The notes below the pieces were generated by a model. That model saw nothing but the letters and a program-made list of their open reading frames with translations, searched no databases and was not told the origin of the DNA. The position numbers and the translations under genes are program-made. A DNA stretch of 10,546 bases from Smithellaceae bacterium (GTDB taxonomy: Bacteria; Desulfobacterota; Syntrophia; Syntrophales; Smithellaceae). Below, in pieces: positions 1-8,127 of this stretch. The DNA lies in assembly GCA_028701435.1 (NCBI GenBank), contig JAQVQT010000031.1, positions 1 to 10,546 on the forward strand, written 5' to 3'. Each line of letters starts with the position of its first letter. Position 1 is the stretch's first letter.

Positions 1-108
1 GCTGTTGATGCCGAAAAATGCTTAGGTTGCGGTGTCTGTACCGTAGTCTGTCCCACGGAAGCTCTTAAACTCAAAGAAGTGCGGTCAGCTGACTTTGTCC
101 CTGTTTGA
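1..108 (+). CDS. C-terminal end of a [4Fe-4S] ferredoxin-domain protein (partial)
   Basis: Frame 1 is open from the first base and ends at TGA 106-108, giving the last 35 residues of a protein whose start lies outside the window. Residues 7-18 read CLGCGVCTVVCP, the CxxCxxCxxxCP motif that binds one [4Fe-4S] cluster in bacterial ferredoxin-like domains. A second cluster motif, if present, would lie upstream. About 17 residues follow the motif, so the cluster sits at the extreme C-terminus. That layout is common in multidomain iron-sulfur oxidoreductases and electron-transfer subunits, but the parent enzyme cannot be named from this fragment. Third codon positions look more A/T-rich (about 13 of 35 are G or C) than in the genes to the right; the sample is small. 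It converges on the histidine kinase gene, with 142 bases between the two stop codons. Confidence 0.85.
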   Translation, partial: AVDAEKCLGCGVCTVVCPTEALKLKEVRSADFVPV

Positions 109-250
109 GGAAATCAGGTTTTGGTAACACTTTTTCACGATTCTTAATCAATGGCAGCGCATAAACCAGCCATCCCCTCTTCGTAAGCCACAACGAGTGT
201 ATCGCATGGCTTCCTGGAATGAGGAAAAGTGCGCATCAGCCGGATGAACA

Positions 251-2632
251 TCAGGTTTGTTGGTCTCTCATCGCACCGCGCAGTTTGGCCGCCAGATCCT
301 TCATCAAAAACGGTTTCTGAATGAAATGAACCCCCTCGTCCAGGACACCCTGACGGGCGATGACATCGGCCGGGTATCCGGACATGAAAAGGCGTCGGAT
401 GTTCGGATGGATGAACGTAATGTTTTGGGCGAGGTCCCGCCCGTTCATTTCGGGCATGACCACGTCGGTCATCAGAAGATGAATCTGCCCGGCATGTTTT
501 CGGGCCAGTTCAAGCGCTTCAGCCGGTTTGCCGGCGGAAAGCACGGTGTAGCCGAGGCGATGGAGCATCATTCGGGTCATTTCCAGAATTGCCGGTTCGT
601 CCTCGACCAGCAGCACGGTCTCCGTTCCGGTGACGGCCGCCTCATTTTCCTTCTTGACCGGTTCAGTCCTGCCCTCATGCCGCGGCAAATAGATGGTAAA
701 GGTCGAGCCCTTGCCCGGTTCGCTTTCCGCGTTAATGAAGCCGCTGTGCTGCTTGACGATGCCGTACACGGTGGACAAACCCAGACCGGTGCCCTGGCCG
801 ATATCCTTGGTGGTAAAGAAAGGTTCAAAAAGATTGTTTTGCGTTTCTTCGTTCATTCCGCAGCCGTTGTCGCTGACGGAAAGCGTTACGTAGTCTCCGG
901 GGACAAAACCGCTGTGTCCGGCGCAGAAGTCTTTGTCGAGCGCCGCGGTTCCCGTTTCAATGGTGATTCGGCCGACGTTTTTGATGGCGTCTTTGGCGTT
1001 GACGCAAAGATTCGCGAGAATCTGGTCCATCTGGCCGGGGTCGATTTTAACCGGTGATAAGTTTTTGCCCGGCAGCCAGGTGAGCTCAATATCCTCCCCG
1101 ATGAGCCTTCGGAGAATCTTCAGCATTCCTTCCACGGTTTCGTTCAGGTCAAGCATCCTCAGCGACACGGTCTGCTTGCGTGCGAAGGCCAGGAGCTGGC
1201 GGGTGAGATTGGCGGACCGTTCAGCGGCTTTCCGGATTTCTTCCAAATCTCTGTACAGAGGTTGGGCGGGGTCCACCCGCATCATGCCCATGTCCACGCG
1301 TCCCAGGATGACGGACAGCATGTTGTTGAAATCATGGGCGATGCCTCCGGCAAGCCTTCCAACGGACTCCATCCTCTGCGCCTGGGTCAACTGGGCCTGC
1401 AGCTTTTCCTTTTCCTGCTCTTCGCGCTTGCGATCCGTGATGTCCCAGATGAAGCCTTCCAGAAAGAGCAGCTCCCCCGTCGGATCGAAAACGCCGCGTC
1501 CGCGCTCCCATACCCATCTGATTTCCCCCGAAGCGGCGACAATCGGATATTCATCTTCAAAAAAATCTTTCCGCCGGAGTGTCTCCTGCCACTTTTCTCT
1601 AAGGGGTTCCCGGTAATCCGGGCGAACGATCTCGTTGAAGGTAATTTTATTCTGCAGGAAATCGGAGGCGGAATAGCCGGTGAGGTCGGCGCACTGTCCG
1701 CTGATGAAGGTCATTGTCCAGTCGTGATCGTTCGCGCAGCGGTAAACGAAACCGGGCAGATTGGAAATCATAGAGGAAAGCTGCCGCTCCCGTTCCCGGA
1801 GTTCTTCGGCTGCGCATTTCTGTTCGGTGATGTCCATCACCGAAATAACGCCGGCGGGTTTTCCGCCGAAAGCGATGGTTTCTCCCGAAAGATCCACCCA
1901 TTTGACAGAACGGTCCTTGCAGAGGATCTTAAACTGGTAGCGAGGGGTCACGGATTCACCGCTTTGACGCCTTTTGCCGCGCTGCATAACGATTTGCCGA
2001 TCGTCGGGGTGGACAAAATCCCAGAAATTCATGGACAAGAGCTCCCGGACTGAATAACCGGTGATTTCCGCCGCGGCGGAATTCGCGTAGATCCATTTGT
2101 CGTCCTGGAAGAGCATGACGGCTGTCGGAGAGGATTCCGTGAGGATTCGAAACCGTTGCTCGCTCTCCTGCAGGGCGGCCTCCGCCCGCTTGCGTTCGGT
2201 AACGTCCGTGAGGGTGGCAACCAATCCTATGATCCGGTCGCCGCTGTAATAGGGTTCATAGGTTACGCTCATGAGCTTTTCCCGGCCTTCCGGATCGACC
2301 ACCTGGTTTTCATACGATACCGGCTGCCCGCTCAGCGCTTTTTTAATGTTGGCCGAGGCCTTTTCGTAAGCGTCCGGTTTCAGAAATTCGGAAAGCTTTT
2401 TCCCGATCAGATCTTCCTGCCGAACGCGGTGCCAGTTCGCGTAGGCCCGGTTCACAAACCCGTATCTTTCCTCGCGGTCAATATACGCGATCAGCAACGA
2501 CACACCGTTGAGGACGCTCAAAAGCGTTTCAGCGCTTGTGAGCAGGCTTTCCGTTGCCGGCGCGCTTTTGTCCGCTTTCTCGTTTCTTTCGATTTTTTGT
2601 TCGGGATCGTCGGCGGAGCGTTTTCGGGGCAT
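251..2632 (-). CDS. Soluble multi-PAS hybrid sensor histidine kinase with C-terminal receiver domain
   Basis: This 793-residue cytoplasmic hybrid kinase has no signal peptide or membrane segment. Three PAS domains lie at about 38-150, 156-272 and 284-402, each ending in a DIT/DVT-E/D-RK-type junction. A short coiled linker (403-425) leads to the HisKA dimerisation helix with phospho-acceptor His433 (AHDFNN). The ATP-binding domain shows the N box (Asn545 in NLCVNAKDA), G1 (DNGCGM, 588-593), F box (FEPFFTT, 602-608) and G2 (GTGLGLS, 614-620). The receiver (673-790) has acidic residues 677-678, phospho-acceptor Asp723 (MTDVVMPEMN), Ser751 and Lys773, so all key residues are present. By family knowledge it autophosphorylates on His433 and passes phosphate to Asp723. 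No DNA-binding output domain or HPt protein is nearby, so its target is unknown. The ATG at 2632 has AGGAG 9 bases upstream (2642-2646). It lies 90 bases after the DUF2892 gene and may be co-transcribed with it; I found no convincing promoter in the gap. The ligand sensed by the PAS domains cannot be read from sequence. Confidence 0.95.
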   Translation of the reverse strand: MPRKRSADDPEQKIERNEKADKSAPATESLLTSAETLLSVLNGVSLLIAYIDREERYGFVNRAYANWHRVRQEDLIGKKLSEFLKPDAYEKASANIKKALSGQPVSYENQVVDPEGREKLMSVTYEPYYSGDRIIGLVATLTDVTERKRAEAALQESEQRFRILTESSPTAVMLFQDDKWIYANSAAAEITGYSVRELLSMNFWDFVHPDDRQIVMQRGKRRQSGESVTPRYQFKILCKDRSVKWVDLSGETIAFGGKPAGVISVMDITEQKCAAEELRERERQLSSMISNLPGFVYRCANDHDWTMTFISGQCADLTGYSASDFLQNKITFNEIVRPDYREPLREKWQETLRRKDFFEDEYPIVAASGEIRWVWERGRGVFDPTGELLFLEGFIWDITDRKREEQEKEKLQAQLTQAQRMESVGRLAGGIAHDFNNMLSVILGRVDMGMMRVDPAQPLYRDLEEIRKAAERSANLTRQLLAFARKQTVSLRMLDLNETVEGMLKILRRLIGEDIELTWLPGKNLSPVKIDPGQMDQILANLCVNAKDAIKNVGRITIETGTAALDKDFCAGHSGFVPGDYVTLSVSDNGCGMNEETQNNLFEPFFTTKDIGQGTGLGLSTVYGIVKQHSGFINAESEPGKGSTFTIYLPRHEGRTEPVKKENEAAVTGTETVLLVEDEPAILEMTRMMLHRLGYTVLSAGKPAEALELARKHAGQIHLLMTDVVMPEMNGRDLAQNITFIHPNIRRLFMSGYPADVIARQGVLDEGVHFIQKPFLMKDLAAKLRGAMRDQQT

Positions 2633-2722
2633 AGGCCGGGGCTCCTGTGGATTTTTAATCCCGCAACTGCGGAACGAGAGTTAATTCTCCGTAGCTTGCT
2701 GCGAGGTGTCTGATGGGTTCCG

Positions 2723-2920
2723 CTACATCGTCTTTTTAATGCCCAGCATGGGGTAGAGCGGGCAGTATCCCGACACCACGCTGGAGAGAAGCATTCCGGC
2801 AAGGACGCAAAGAACTACGCCCGCAATGCCGCCGATCCAGCCCGCGATGACGGCAACGATCAAAAGAACCGCGATGACGAGACGAATGATCCTGTCGATG
2901 GTTCCCACGTTTTGTTTCAT
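2723..2920 (-). CDS. DUF2892 (YgaP-like) small inner-membrane protein
   Basis: This 65-residue protein has two hydrophobic segments, at about 11-27 and 30-49, separated by a Gly-Trp-rich turn (GWIGG). A short tail carries GYCPLYPMLGI (51-61). The basic N-terminus (KQNVGTIDR) followed by two helices and the G-x-C-P-L-Y-x-x-x-G-I signature is characteristic of DUF2892, found alone or fused to rhodanese domains as in YgaP. The molecular role of standalone members is not established; Cys53 in the signature is a candidate functional residue. A strong Shine-Dalgarno sequence (AAGGAGG, 2927-2933) lies 6 bases before the ATG, so the start is secure and the gene is evidently translated well. It begins 38 bases after the mogA stop and is probably the next gene of the same transcript. 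Confidence 0.88.
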   Translation of the reverse strand: MKQNVGTIDRIIRLVIAVLLIVAVIAGWIGGIAGVVLCVLAGMLLSSVVSGYCPLYPMLGIKKTM

Positions 2921-2958
2921 GTGGACCCTCCTTTAAAAGAAAGTGGTTGTCGGTTTAT

Positions 2959-3453
2959 CTAAAGCACTGTCGCGCAATCCCTCTCGTCGCCCTGGATTTT
3001 TTCCATGGTGTGCGCGAGCGCGGGCAATACGACGGAGAGATTTTCTTTTGCGCCCCTGGGGCTGCCGGGCAGGTTGATGATCAGAGATCGTCCGCGGATG
3101 CCGGCGACAGCGCGGGAGATCATGGCGTGCGGGGTGACTTTCATGCTGGAAGCCCGCATGGCTTCCGCCATGCCGGGAATTTCCCGGTCCAGAACTTTCA
3201 GGGTGGCGTCCGGCGTCAGGTCGCGCGGGCTCACGCCCGTGCCGCCGGTGGTCAGGATCAGGTCCAGTTTTTCCACATCCGCAAATTGAACAATGGTCTG
3301 GGCAATTTGATCGACTTCATCGGGGATGATGATGGTTTTTTTGATGGAGACGGCGGCGCCCGCCAGCAGCTCGGCGATGACGGGGCCGCTTTTATCTTCC
3401 CGTTTACCCTGTGAGCCCTTGTCGCTCACCGTGATAATTCCGGCAGAGAACAT
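2959..3453 (-). CDS. mogA: MogA/MoaB-family molybdopterin adenylyltransferase
   Basis: Enzymes of this family adenylylate molybdopterin, preparing it for molybdate or tungstate insertion in molybdenum cofactor synthesis in the cytosol. The 164-residue protein is one compact MoCF-binding domain. It has an N-terminal beta strand (AGIITVSDKG), IIPDE with Asp45, the glycine-rich TTGGTG at 68-73, SPRDLTPDAT with Asp78, and LPGSP at 128-132. Asp45 and Asp78 match the two conserved aspartates of E. coli MogA by motif position. The length fits MoaB/short MogA proteins (about 160-195 residues), and the sequence alone does not separate MogA from MoaB. I chose the ATG at 3453, which shares its A with the TGA of the upstream EF-G gene (TGATG) and suits translational coupling. 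A TTG one codon upstream would also be in frame, but it sits too close to the GGAAG ribosome-binding sequence. No other cofactor-synthesis gene is in the window. Confidence 0.92.
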   Translation of the reverse strand: MFSAGIITVSDKGSQGKREDKSGPVIAELLAGAAVSIKKTIIIPDEVDQIAQTIVQFADVEKLDLILTTGGTGVSPRDLTPDATLKVLDREIPGMAEAMRASSMKVTPHAMISRAVAGIRGRSLIINLPGSPRGAKENLSVVLPALAHTMEKIQGDERDCATVL

Positions 3454-5534
3454 CAATCTTCCGCTTCCTTTTTTGATTCGGCGATGATCTTGTCCGCGAT
3501 GTAGGAGGGGACTTCTTCATAATGGGAATCGGTATAGGTGAAGTTGCCCCGTCCGCTGGTCATGGAACGCAGATCGGGGGCGTACTTCAGAATTTCCGCC
3601 AGAGGCACCTGTCCTTTGATGACCTGATTGGTGCCGTTGGTGTCCATGCCCAAAACGCGCCCTCGGCGGCTGTTGAGATCGCCGATGACGTCGCCCATGT
3701 ATTCATCCGGGACTTCGATGGCAATATTCACAATCGGTTCCAGAAGAATCGGCTGGCATTCCATGACGCCTTTCTGAAAGGCCATGGAGCCGGCAATTTT
3801 AAAGGCCATTTCCGAAGAATCGACGGTATGATAGGAACCGAAGACCAGGGAAATTCTAAAATCCACGACGGGATAGCCGGCGATGACGCCCTTGGCCGCC
3901 GCTTCCTGAATGCCTTTATCCACGGCCGGGCGGTATTGACCCGGAATAACGCCGCCGACGATTTTATCCAGGAATTCATAACCCGTGCCGCGGGGAAGCG
4001 GTTCGATGTCGATCGTGCAGTCGCCGAACTGGCCGCGTCCGCCGGACTGCTTCTTGTAGCGGCCCTGGACGTTGGTTTTGCCTTTAATGGTTTCCAGATA
4101 GGGGACTTTCGGTGTGTTCAGATTGACTTCGACGCCGAATTTTCTTCTCATTTTTTCAATGTTGACTTCAATGTGCACCTGACCCATGCCGGAGAGAATC
4201 ATTTCCTTGGTCTGGACATTGCGGGAAAAAACGATCGTCGGGTCTTCTTCCGTCAGGCGGTGAATGGACGAAGCGATCTTGTCCTCATCTCCCCGGGATT
4301 TCGGCTCCACGGCAAAAGACATGATCGGCGGCGGAACGGCTACTTTTTCAAAGATAACAGGGGCTTTTTCGTTGCACAGGGTGTCTCCCGTGACCGTTTC
4401 CTTTAATTTGGCAACTCCGGCGATGTCGCCCGGGATCAGTACTTCCGCCTGTTTCTGGTTTTTGCCCTCCAGAAAGAAAATATGACCGAATTTTTCCGTG
4501 ATTTTTCTGGTGGAATTATACACGGCCGAATCGGAATTGAGCTTTCCGGAATAGACCCGGAAAAGCGTCAGCCTGCCCGCGTAAGGATCGGCGATGGTTT
4601 TGAAGACGATGGCCGAAAAGGGAGCGTCTTCCGACGGCTGTCTTTCTTCCATCGTGTCCGCTTGCGGCTTTTTGCCTTTCACCGGTCCTCGGTCAACGGG
4701 AGAAGCGAAAGAACTGGCGGCCAGATCCGCAAGCAGGGTAACGCCGATGCCTTTTGTGGCGGAACCGCAAAGGACCGGCACAATACCGCCCGCGAGCACA
4801 CCCTTTCTTAAACCGGATTTGATCTCCTCGGCGGAAAGTTCGCCGGCTTCCAGGTATTTATTCATCAATTCGTCGTCTGCTTCGGCAATATCTTCCACCA
4901 TCGATGATCGAAGCGCGCTCGCTTCCTCGGCCAGATCGGCTGGAATATACATGGCTTTTCCCGCGCCTTTGTTGTCGGCGAAGGTGTAGGCCTTCATGGC
5001 GATCAGATCCACAATGCCCTGAAACTTGTCTTCCGCGCCGATGGGCAGGCAGACCGGCGTGCCTTTCTTTTTCAGTTTGGTTTTGATGCTTTCCAGCACC
5101 TTGTTGAAATCCGCCCGTTCACGATCCATGCGGTTGATGAAAATCATGCGGGGCAGGGAATATTCGTCAGCGATTTCCCATACTTTCTGCGTCTGGAATT
5201 CCACGCCTCCCACGGAGTCGATGACCACGACCGCGTTGTCCACAACGCTCATGGAGCACTTGATGTCAAACGTGAAGTTGGAATCGCCCGGGGTGTCGAT
5301 GATATTGATTTTATGTTTGTCCCATTCGACAAAATTGGCCGCCGACGAGATCGAAACACGTTTTTTCTGCTCTTCAGGCTCATAGTCCATGGTGGAAGAG
5401 CCGTCGTCCACACGGCCCAGCCGCTCATTTTTTCCGGAAACATATAGAAGGGATTCACAAAGAGAGGTTTTTCCCGTGCCGCCGTGGCCGATGACGGCCA
5501 GATTTCTTAGTTGTTTGGATTCGTACTTTGCCAT
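3453..5534 (-). CDS. EF-G2-type translational GTPase (elongation factor G paralogue)
   Basis: This 693-residue protein has the full EF-G architecture: GTPase domain (about 1-285), beta-barrel domain II (about 300-395), domain III (about 400-480), domain IV (about 480-600) and domain V (about 600-690). GTP-binding motifs are visible: P-loop GHGGTGKT (16-23), G3 DTPGD (80-84), G4 NRMD (134-137) and G5 GSA (257-259). It belongs to the divergent group that includes Thermus EF-G2 rather than to canonical FusA: the N-terminus reads AVIGHGGTGKTSL instead of an AHIDAGKTT-type P-loop, and switch I lacks the RGITI sequence. The catalytic His of DTPGH is Asp84 here, and the G4 Lys is Arg135. It probably binds ribosomes and GTP, but whether it drives translocation, recycling or a stress role is unknown. 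AAGGAG (5540-5545) lies 5 bases before the ATG. Its stop overlaps the mogA start by one base. No strong promoter is evident in the 165 bases upstream. Confidence 0.93.
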   Translation of the reverse strand: MAKYESKQLRNLAVIGHGGTGKTSLCESLLYVSGKNERLGRVDDGSSTMDYEPEEQKKRVSISSAANFVEWDKHKINIIDTPGDSNFTFDIKCSMSVVDNAVVVIDSVGGVEFQTQKVWEIADEYSLPRMIFINRMDRERADFNKVLESIKTKLKKKGTPVCLPIGAEDKFQGIVDLIAMKAYTFADNKGAGKAMYIPADLAEEASALRSSMVEDIAEADDELMNKYLEAGELSAEEIKSGLRKGVLAGGIVPVLCGSATKGIGVTLLADLAASSFASPVDRGPVKGKKPQADTMEERQPSEDAPFSAIVFKTIADPYAGRLTLFRVYSGKLNSDSAVYNSTRKITEKFGHIFFLEGKNQKQAEVLIPGDIAGVAKLKETVTGDTLCNEKAPVIFEKVAVPPPIMSFAVEPKSRGDEDKIASSIHRLTEEDPTIVFSRNVQTKEMILSGMGQVHIEVNIEKMRRKFGVEVNLNTPKVPYLETIKGKTNVQGRYKKQSGGRGQFGDCTIDIEPLPRGTGYEFLDKIVGGVIPGQYRPAVDKGIQEAAAKGVIAGYPVVDFRISLVFGSYHTVDSSEMAFKIAGSMAFQKGVMECQPILLEPIVNIAIEVPDEYMGDVIGDLNSRRGRVLGMDTNGTNQVIKGQVPLAEILKYAPDLRSMTSGRGNFTYTDSHYEEVPSYIADKIIAESKKEAED

Positions 5535-5699
5535 GAAAACTCCTTTCCATTATCTCAACAGGATCAGCAAAAGATCTGATGAAACGGGTCATTGCAGAAT
5601 GCGGGCTTGTTTAACGTATCCGGCAAGTAAAATCAAGATAATTTTCAACTTCTGACGATTTTGAAACTTTTTTCGTCCTGCGCGAAAGCCGATGCGGAA

Positions 5700-7397
5700 T
5701 CATCTTTTCAGAAGATTTTTTTCGCCCAGTGTCATGGGATAAAAGACTGCAAATACGCATAGAAACAGCGCAAGGCAAAAGGACAGGACAAACCAGAGAA
5801 TCTGCGGCAGGGAAAAGACGTGGCCATGCATTCTGGACATGAAGATTCGATAAACCGGACCGGCCTCCAGCATGATGACCAGCGCGATCAGGCCGAAGCT
5901 CAAGAGCATGAACAGGACGCCACCGAAACTGGTGGCCGAAAGCGCCGGATTTTCCGACTTGAAGTTCGGGTAGCGGGCGCCCAGGCCCACGGCCAGTCCG
6001 ACAATGGCCGGGACCAGAAAGAAGATGGTGACGGTCGATAAAAACATCATGAAAGGCGTTACGCCAAGGAGGAAATTAGAAGCGATAATCAGGAGTTCCG
6101 AAAGAATCAGAAGCGGGATGTAATAGAGAAAAAACTTGATCCAGAGAAAAGTTTTCATGGAAACCGGGGCGGACTGAATGATCCAGAAAGCTTCCCCTTC
6201 CATGCTCACGGCGGGAAAAACGAAGCGTGCGGCTATGGCCGAAAGCACGAACGCCGCCAGTCCCACATTCAAAAAGGAAAACACGTTCTGAAGATAGATC
6301 GTTTTCATGGGGGATTTATCCAGAGGCAGGACGGAGAAATTGTAAAGATAGACGATGATCAGAGCGCAGATCAAAAAAAGCTGCGGCCACTGGGTCGAAT
6401 CCCGGAAGAAGGAGCGGATTTCCTTGACGGCAAAGGCTTTCGCGGGCCGGGAAAGAAAATTCAGAAGCGTTTCCCAACTGTATCCGTGAAATTTTACGGG
6501 CGTAAAAAGGCGTTTGGCGGTTGTCTGCGCGCGGGAAAACCCCCGAAAGTAAAGAATCCCCGCTGCGGTCTGGGTAATAAACATCAATGAAAAGAAGCAG
6601 CTTGCGGATAGAGCCAGGTTGAAAAGAGAAGGGCCCCATTCTTTTTTCAGGGCCAGGCGAACCGTATCCGTGATCCAGGTGGTGGGGAGCAATGGCCAGT
6701 CCAGCGCCTGCATGGAGTTGAGGTAGAGAACAACCGAGGCAAAGCTGTCCGGATTGACCAGTTGTTCCGGACGGATCAGGCGAAGGACCAGCACAAGCAA
6801 AAGCGCCAGACCTACGCCCAGGATGACGAAAAGAGTCCGGATTTTTCCGGCGGGAAGAATGGCCGCGCCCAGAAGCACCAGCAGGCTGCTTGCCGCGGAA
6901 GCCAGCAGGCACAGACAGACGATTGCGCAAAGCGCGATGGGGTAAAAGGCTGGGCCGGCTTGATAGACGAGGCCGTAGGATAGAAAAACGGGAAGGCTGA
7001 AGGCCACCACCATCCAGGAAGAATCGAACGTGCTGCCCAGCCAGCGCGACAGGAATGCATCCCTGACGCCGACCGGCAGGGAATGCAGCAGGGACAGGTC
7101 CCGGCTTAAATACATGTGCGAAAGGCTGTTGATGATGCTGCTGAAAAGCAAAAGCGTGAAGAAGGTGATGACCATCATGGACAGAAGCTTCATGGCCAGA
7201 ATGTCGCCGAAATCCTGAACGTTTTGAAAGTATCGCAGAACACGGTAAAAAACGGCAAAGGCGCCGGCCCAGAAAACGAGGCCGATGAGCCCAAAAAGGA
7301 CAAGGCGTGCCCGGTTCCTGTGCCGCGCATCCGGCTTCAGAGAGTTTCGCGCGGAAAGCAGCCTGGGGCTCAATAATGTCCACACATTGCTTTGCAT
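5700..7397 (-). CDS. ABC-2-type exporter permease (putative ABC exporter family)
   Basis: This 565-residue polytopic membrane protein has about 12 hydrophobic segments, at roughly 32-51, 70-94, 125-145, 150-182, 187-207, 257-285, 338-353, 370-395, 418-440, 445-475, 490-512 and 530-553. Two hallmarks of large ABC-2-type exporter permeases are visible: a cytoplasmic SRDLSLLHSLPV stretch (98-109) after the second helix, and MEGEAFWIIQSAPVS (399-413) midway, which resembles the former and suggests an internally duplicated architecture. It should form the transmembrane channel driven by the ATPase encoded 4 bases upstream. The substrate cannot be inferred. The ATG at 7397 follows the ATPase stop almost directly, with GGGAAG about 11 bases before it, so translation is probably coupled. 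It is the last gene of the trio, and no clear intrinsic terminator follows. Confidence 0.88.
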   Translation of the reverse strand: MQSNVWTLLSPRLLSARNSLKPDARHRNRARLVLFGLIGLVFWAGAFAVFYRVLRYFQNVQDFGDILAMKLLSMMVITFFTLLLFSSIINSLSHMYLSRDLSLLHSLPVGVRDAFLSRWLGSTFDSSWMVVAFSLPVFLSYGLVYQAGPAFYPIALCAIVCLCLLASAASSLLVLLGAAILPAGKIRTLFVILGVGLALLLVLVLRLIRPEQLVNPDSFASVVLYLNSMQALDWPLLPTTWITDTVRLALKKEWGPSLFNLALSASCFFSLMFITQTAAGILYFRGFSRAQTTAKRLFTPVKFHGYSWETLLNFLSRPAKAFAVKEIRSFFRDSTQWPQLFLICALIIVYLYNFSVLPLDKSPMKTIYLQNVFSFLNVGLAAFVLSAIAARFVFPAVSMEGEAFWIIQSAPVSMKTFLWIKFFLYYIPLLILSELLIIASNFLLGVTPFMMFLSTVTIFFLVPAIVGLAVGLGARYPNFKSENPALSATSFGGVLFMLLSFGLIALVIMLEAGPVYRIFMSRMHGHVFSLPQILWFVLSFCLALFLCVFAVFYPMTLGEKNLLKR

Positions 7398-7401
7398 AGG
7401 T

Positions 7402-8127
7402 TCAGGCTTCCCTAACCAGCGTCAAAAACACTTCTTCCAGACGGGCCTCGCCGGTTTTGGCGGCCAGATTCAGCTCGGCGACCGTTCCCTGCGCCAGAAG
7501 GGTTCCCTTGTGAATCACGCCGATCCGGTCGCACAAATCCTCGGCAAGGCTAAGCGTGTGGGTGGACACGAAAACCGTTACGTTTTGCGAGGCCAACGCC
7601 TTCAGGATGTCCCGGACCATCCGCACCGCTTCCGGATCCAGTCCGACCATGGGTTCGTCAATGACCATCACTCTGGGGTCGTGAAGCAGCGCCGCGGCAA
7701 TAATCAATCGCTGCTTCATGCCGTGGGAATAGGCCTCGATGATTTCGTCCTTCCACTGCCGAAGGGCGAACTGGTCCAGCAGTTCCACGGCCCTGCGGGA
7801 AAAAACTCCGGGATCGACGCGATACAAATCCGCGATGAACTTCATAAACTCCATGCCGGTGAGCTTTTCGTACAAAAACGGCCTGTCCGGAACGAAACCG
7901 ATGATTTTTTTGGCCCCGACCGGATCCCGGCTCACGTCGATCCCGCCGATGAGAATTTTCCCGTCGGTCGGCTCGATGATGCCGCCCATCATGCGGATGG
8001 TCGTGGTTTTGCCCGCGCCGTTGGGGCCGATAAAGCCGTAGATTTCTCCGGCGGCCACCTCCAGGTTCAGGCGGTTGACGGCCAGCGTCGTTTTGAAATC
8101 CTTGGTCAGATTGATCAGTTTAATCAT
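7402..8127 (-). CDS. ABC exporter ATP-binding protein
   Basis: This 241-residue ABC ATPase is the usual length for a standalone nucleotide-binding subunit. Visible motifs are Walker A GPNGAGKT (34-41), the Q-loop region VPDRPFLYEKLTG (79-91), signature YSHGMKQR (133-140), Walker B VMVIDEP (153-159, Glu158 catalytic), D-loop GLDP (162-165) and H-loop His190 in STH. The Q-loop position holds Asp81 instead of Gln, and the signature is the YSxGMxQR variant. Both occur in ABC-2 exporter ATPases of the Ecs/bacitracin-exporter type. The reading frame stays open upstream to 8244, but I place the start at the ATG 8127 (MIKLINLTKDF). The extension has no family resemblance and would lie wholly inside the transglutaminase gene. 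With this start the gene overlaps the upstream stop codon by 8 bases. The nearest GGAGG lies 15 bases before the ATG, which is long, so coupling to upstream translation is likely. It pairs with the permease that follows. Confidence 0.93.
   Translation of the reverse strand: MIKLINLTKDFKTTLAVNRLNLEVAAGEIYGFIGPNGAGKTTTIRMMGGIIEPTDGKILIGGIDVSRDPVGAKKIIGFVPDRPFLYEKLTGMEFMKFIADLYRVDPGVFSRRAVELLDQFALRQWKDEIIEAYSHGMKQRLIIAAALLHDPRVMVIDEPMVGLDPEAVRMVRDILKALASQNVTVFVSTHTLSLAEDLCDRIGVIHKGTLLAQGTVAELNLAAKTGEARLEEVFLTLVREA

Noticed and set aside
185..212. Inverted repeat AAGCCA...TGGCTT between the convergent ferredoxin and kinase genes, considered as a terminator.
   Set aside because: The stem is only 6 pairs with a 16-base interior that is mostly unpaired, and no T-run follows on either strand.
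257..2053. Long plus-strand open frames (266 and 263 codons) opposite the histidine kinase gene.
   Set aside because: They are antisense to a gene with a complete set of kinase motifs, show no recognisable domains, and are expected from GC-rich codon use.
2649..2672. Small inverted repeats GGATT-TTT-AATCC and CCGCA-AC-TGCGG upstream of the kinase gene, considered as a terminator or operator.
   Set aside because: The stems are 5 pairs with loops of 3 and 2 bases, and there is no following T-run; chance is a sufficient explanation.
3522..4406. A 294-codon plus-strand open frame opposite the EF-G gene.
   Set aside because: It is antisense to a strongly conserved coding region and has no recognisable motif or ribosome-binding site.
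5535..5699. Promoter for the EF-G gene, including a GATAAT near 5550.
   Set aside because: No matching -35 element is at a suitable distance, and the implied start would fall in the ribosome-binding site; the 5-pair ATCAG/CTGAT repeat at 5563-5580 is too weak to interpret.
6316..7383. A 355-codon minus-strand frame inside the permease gene.
   Set aside because: It overlaps the permease on the same strand in another frame; the permease has coherent membrane segments and family motifs, while this frame is Arg/Pro/His-rich with none.
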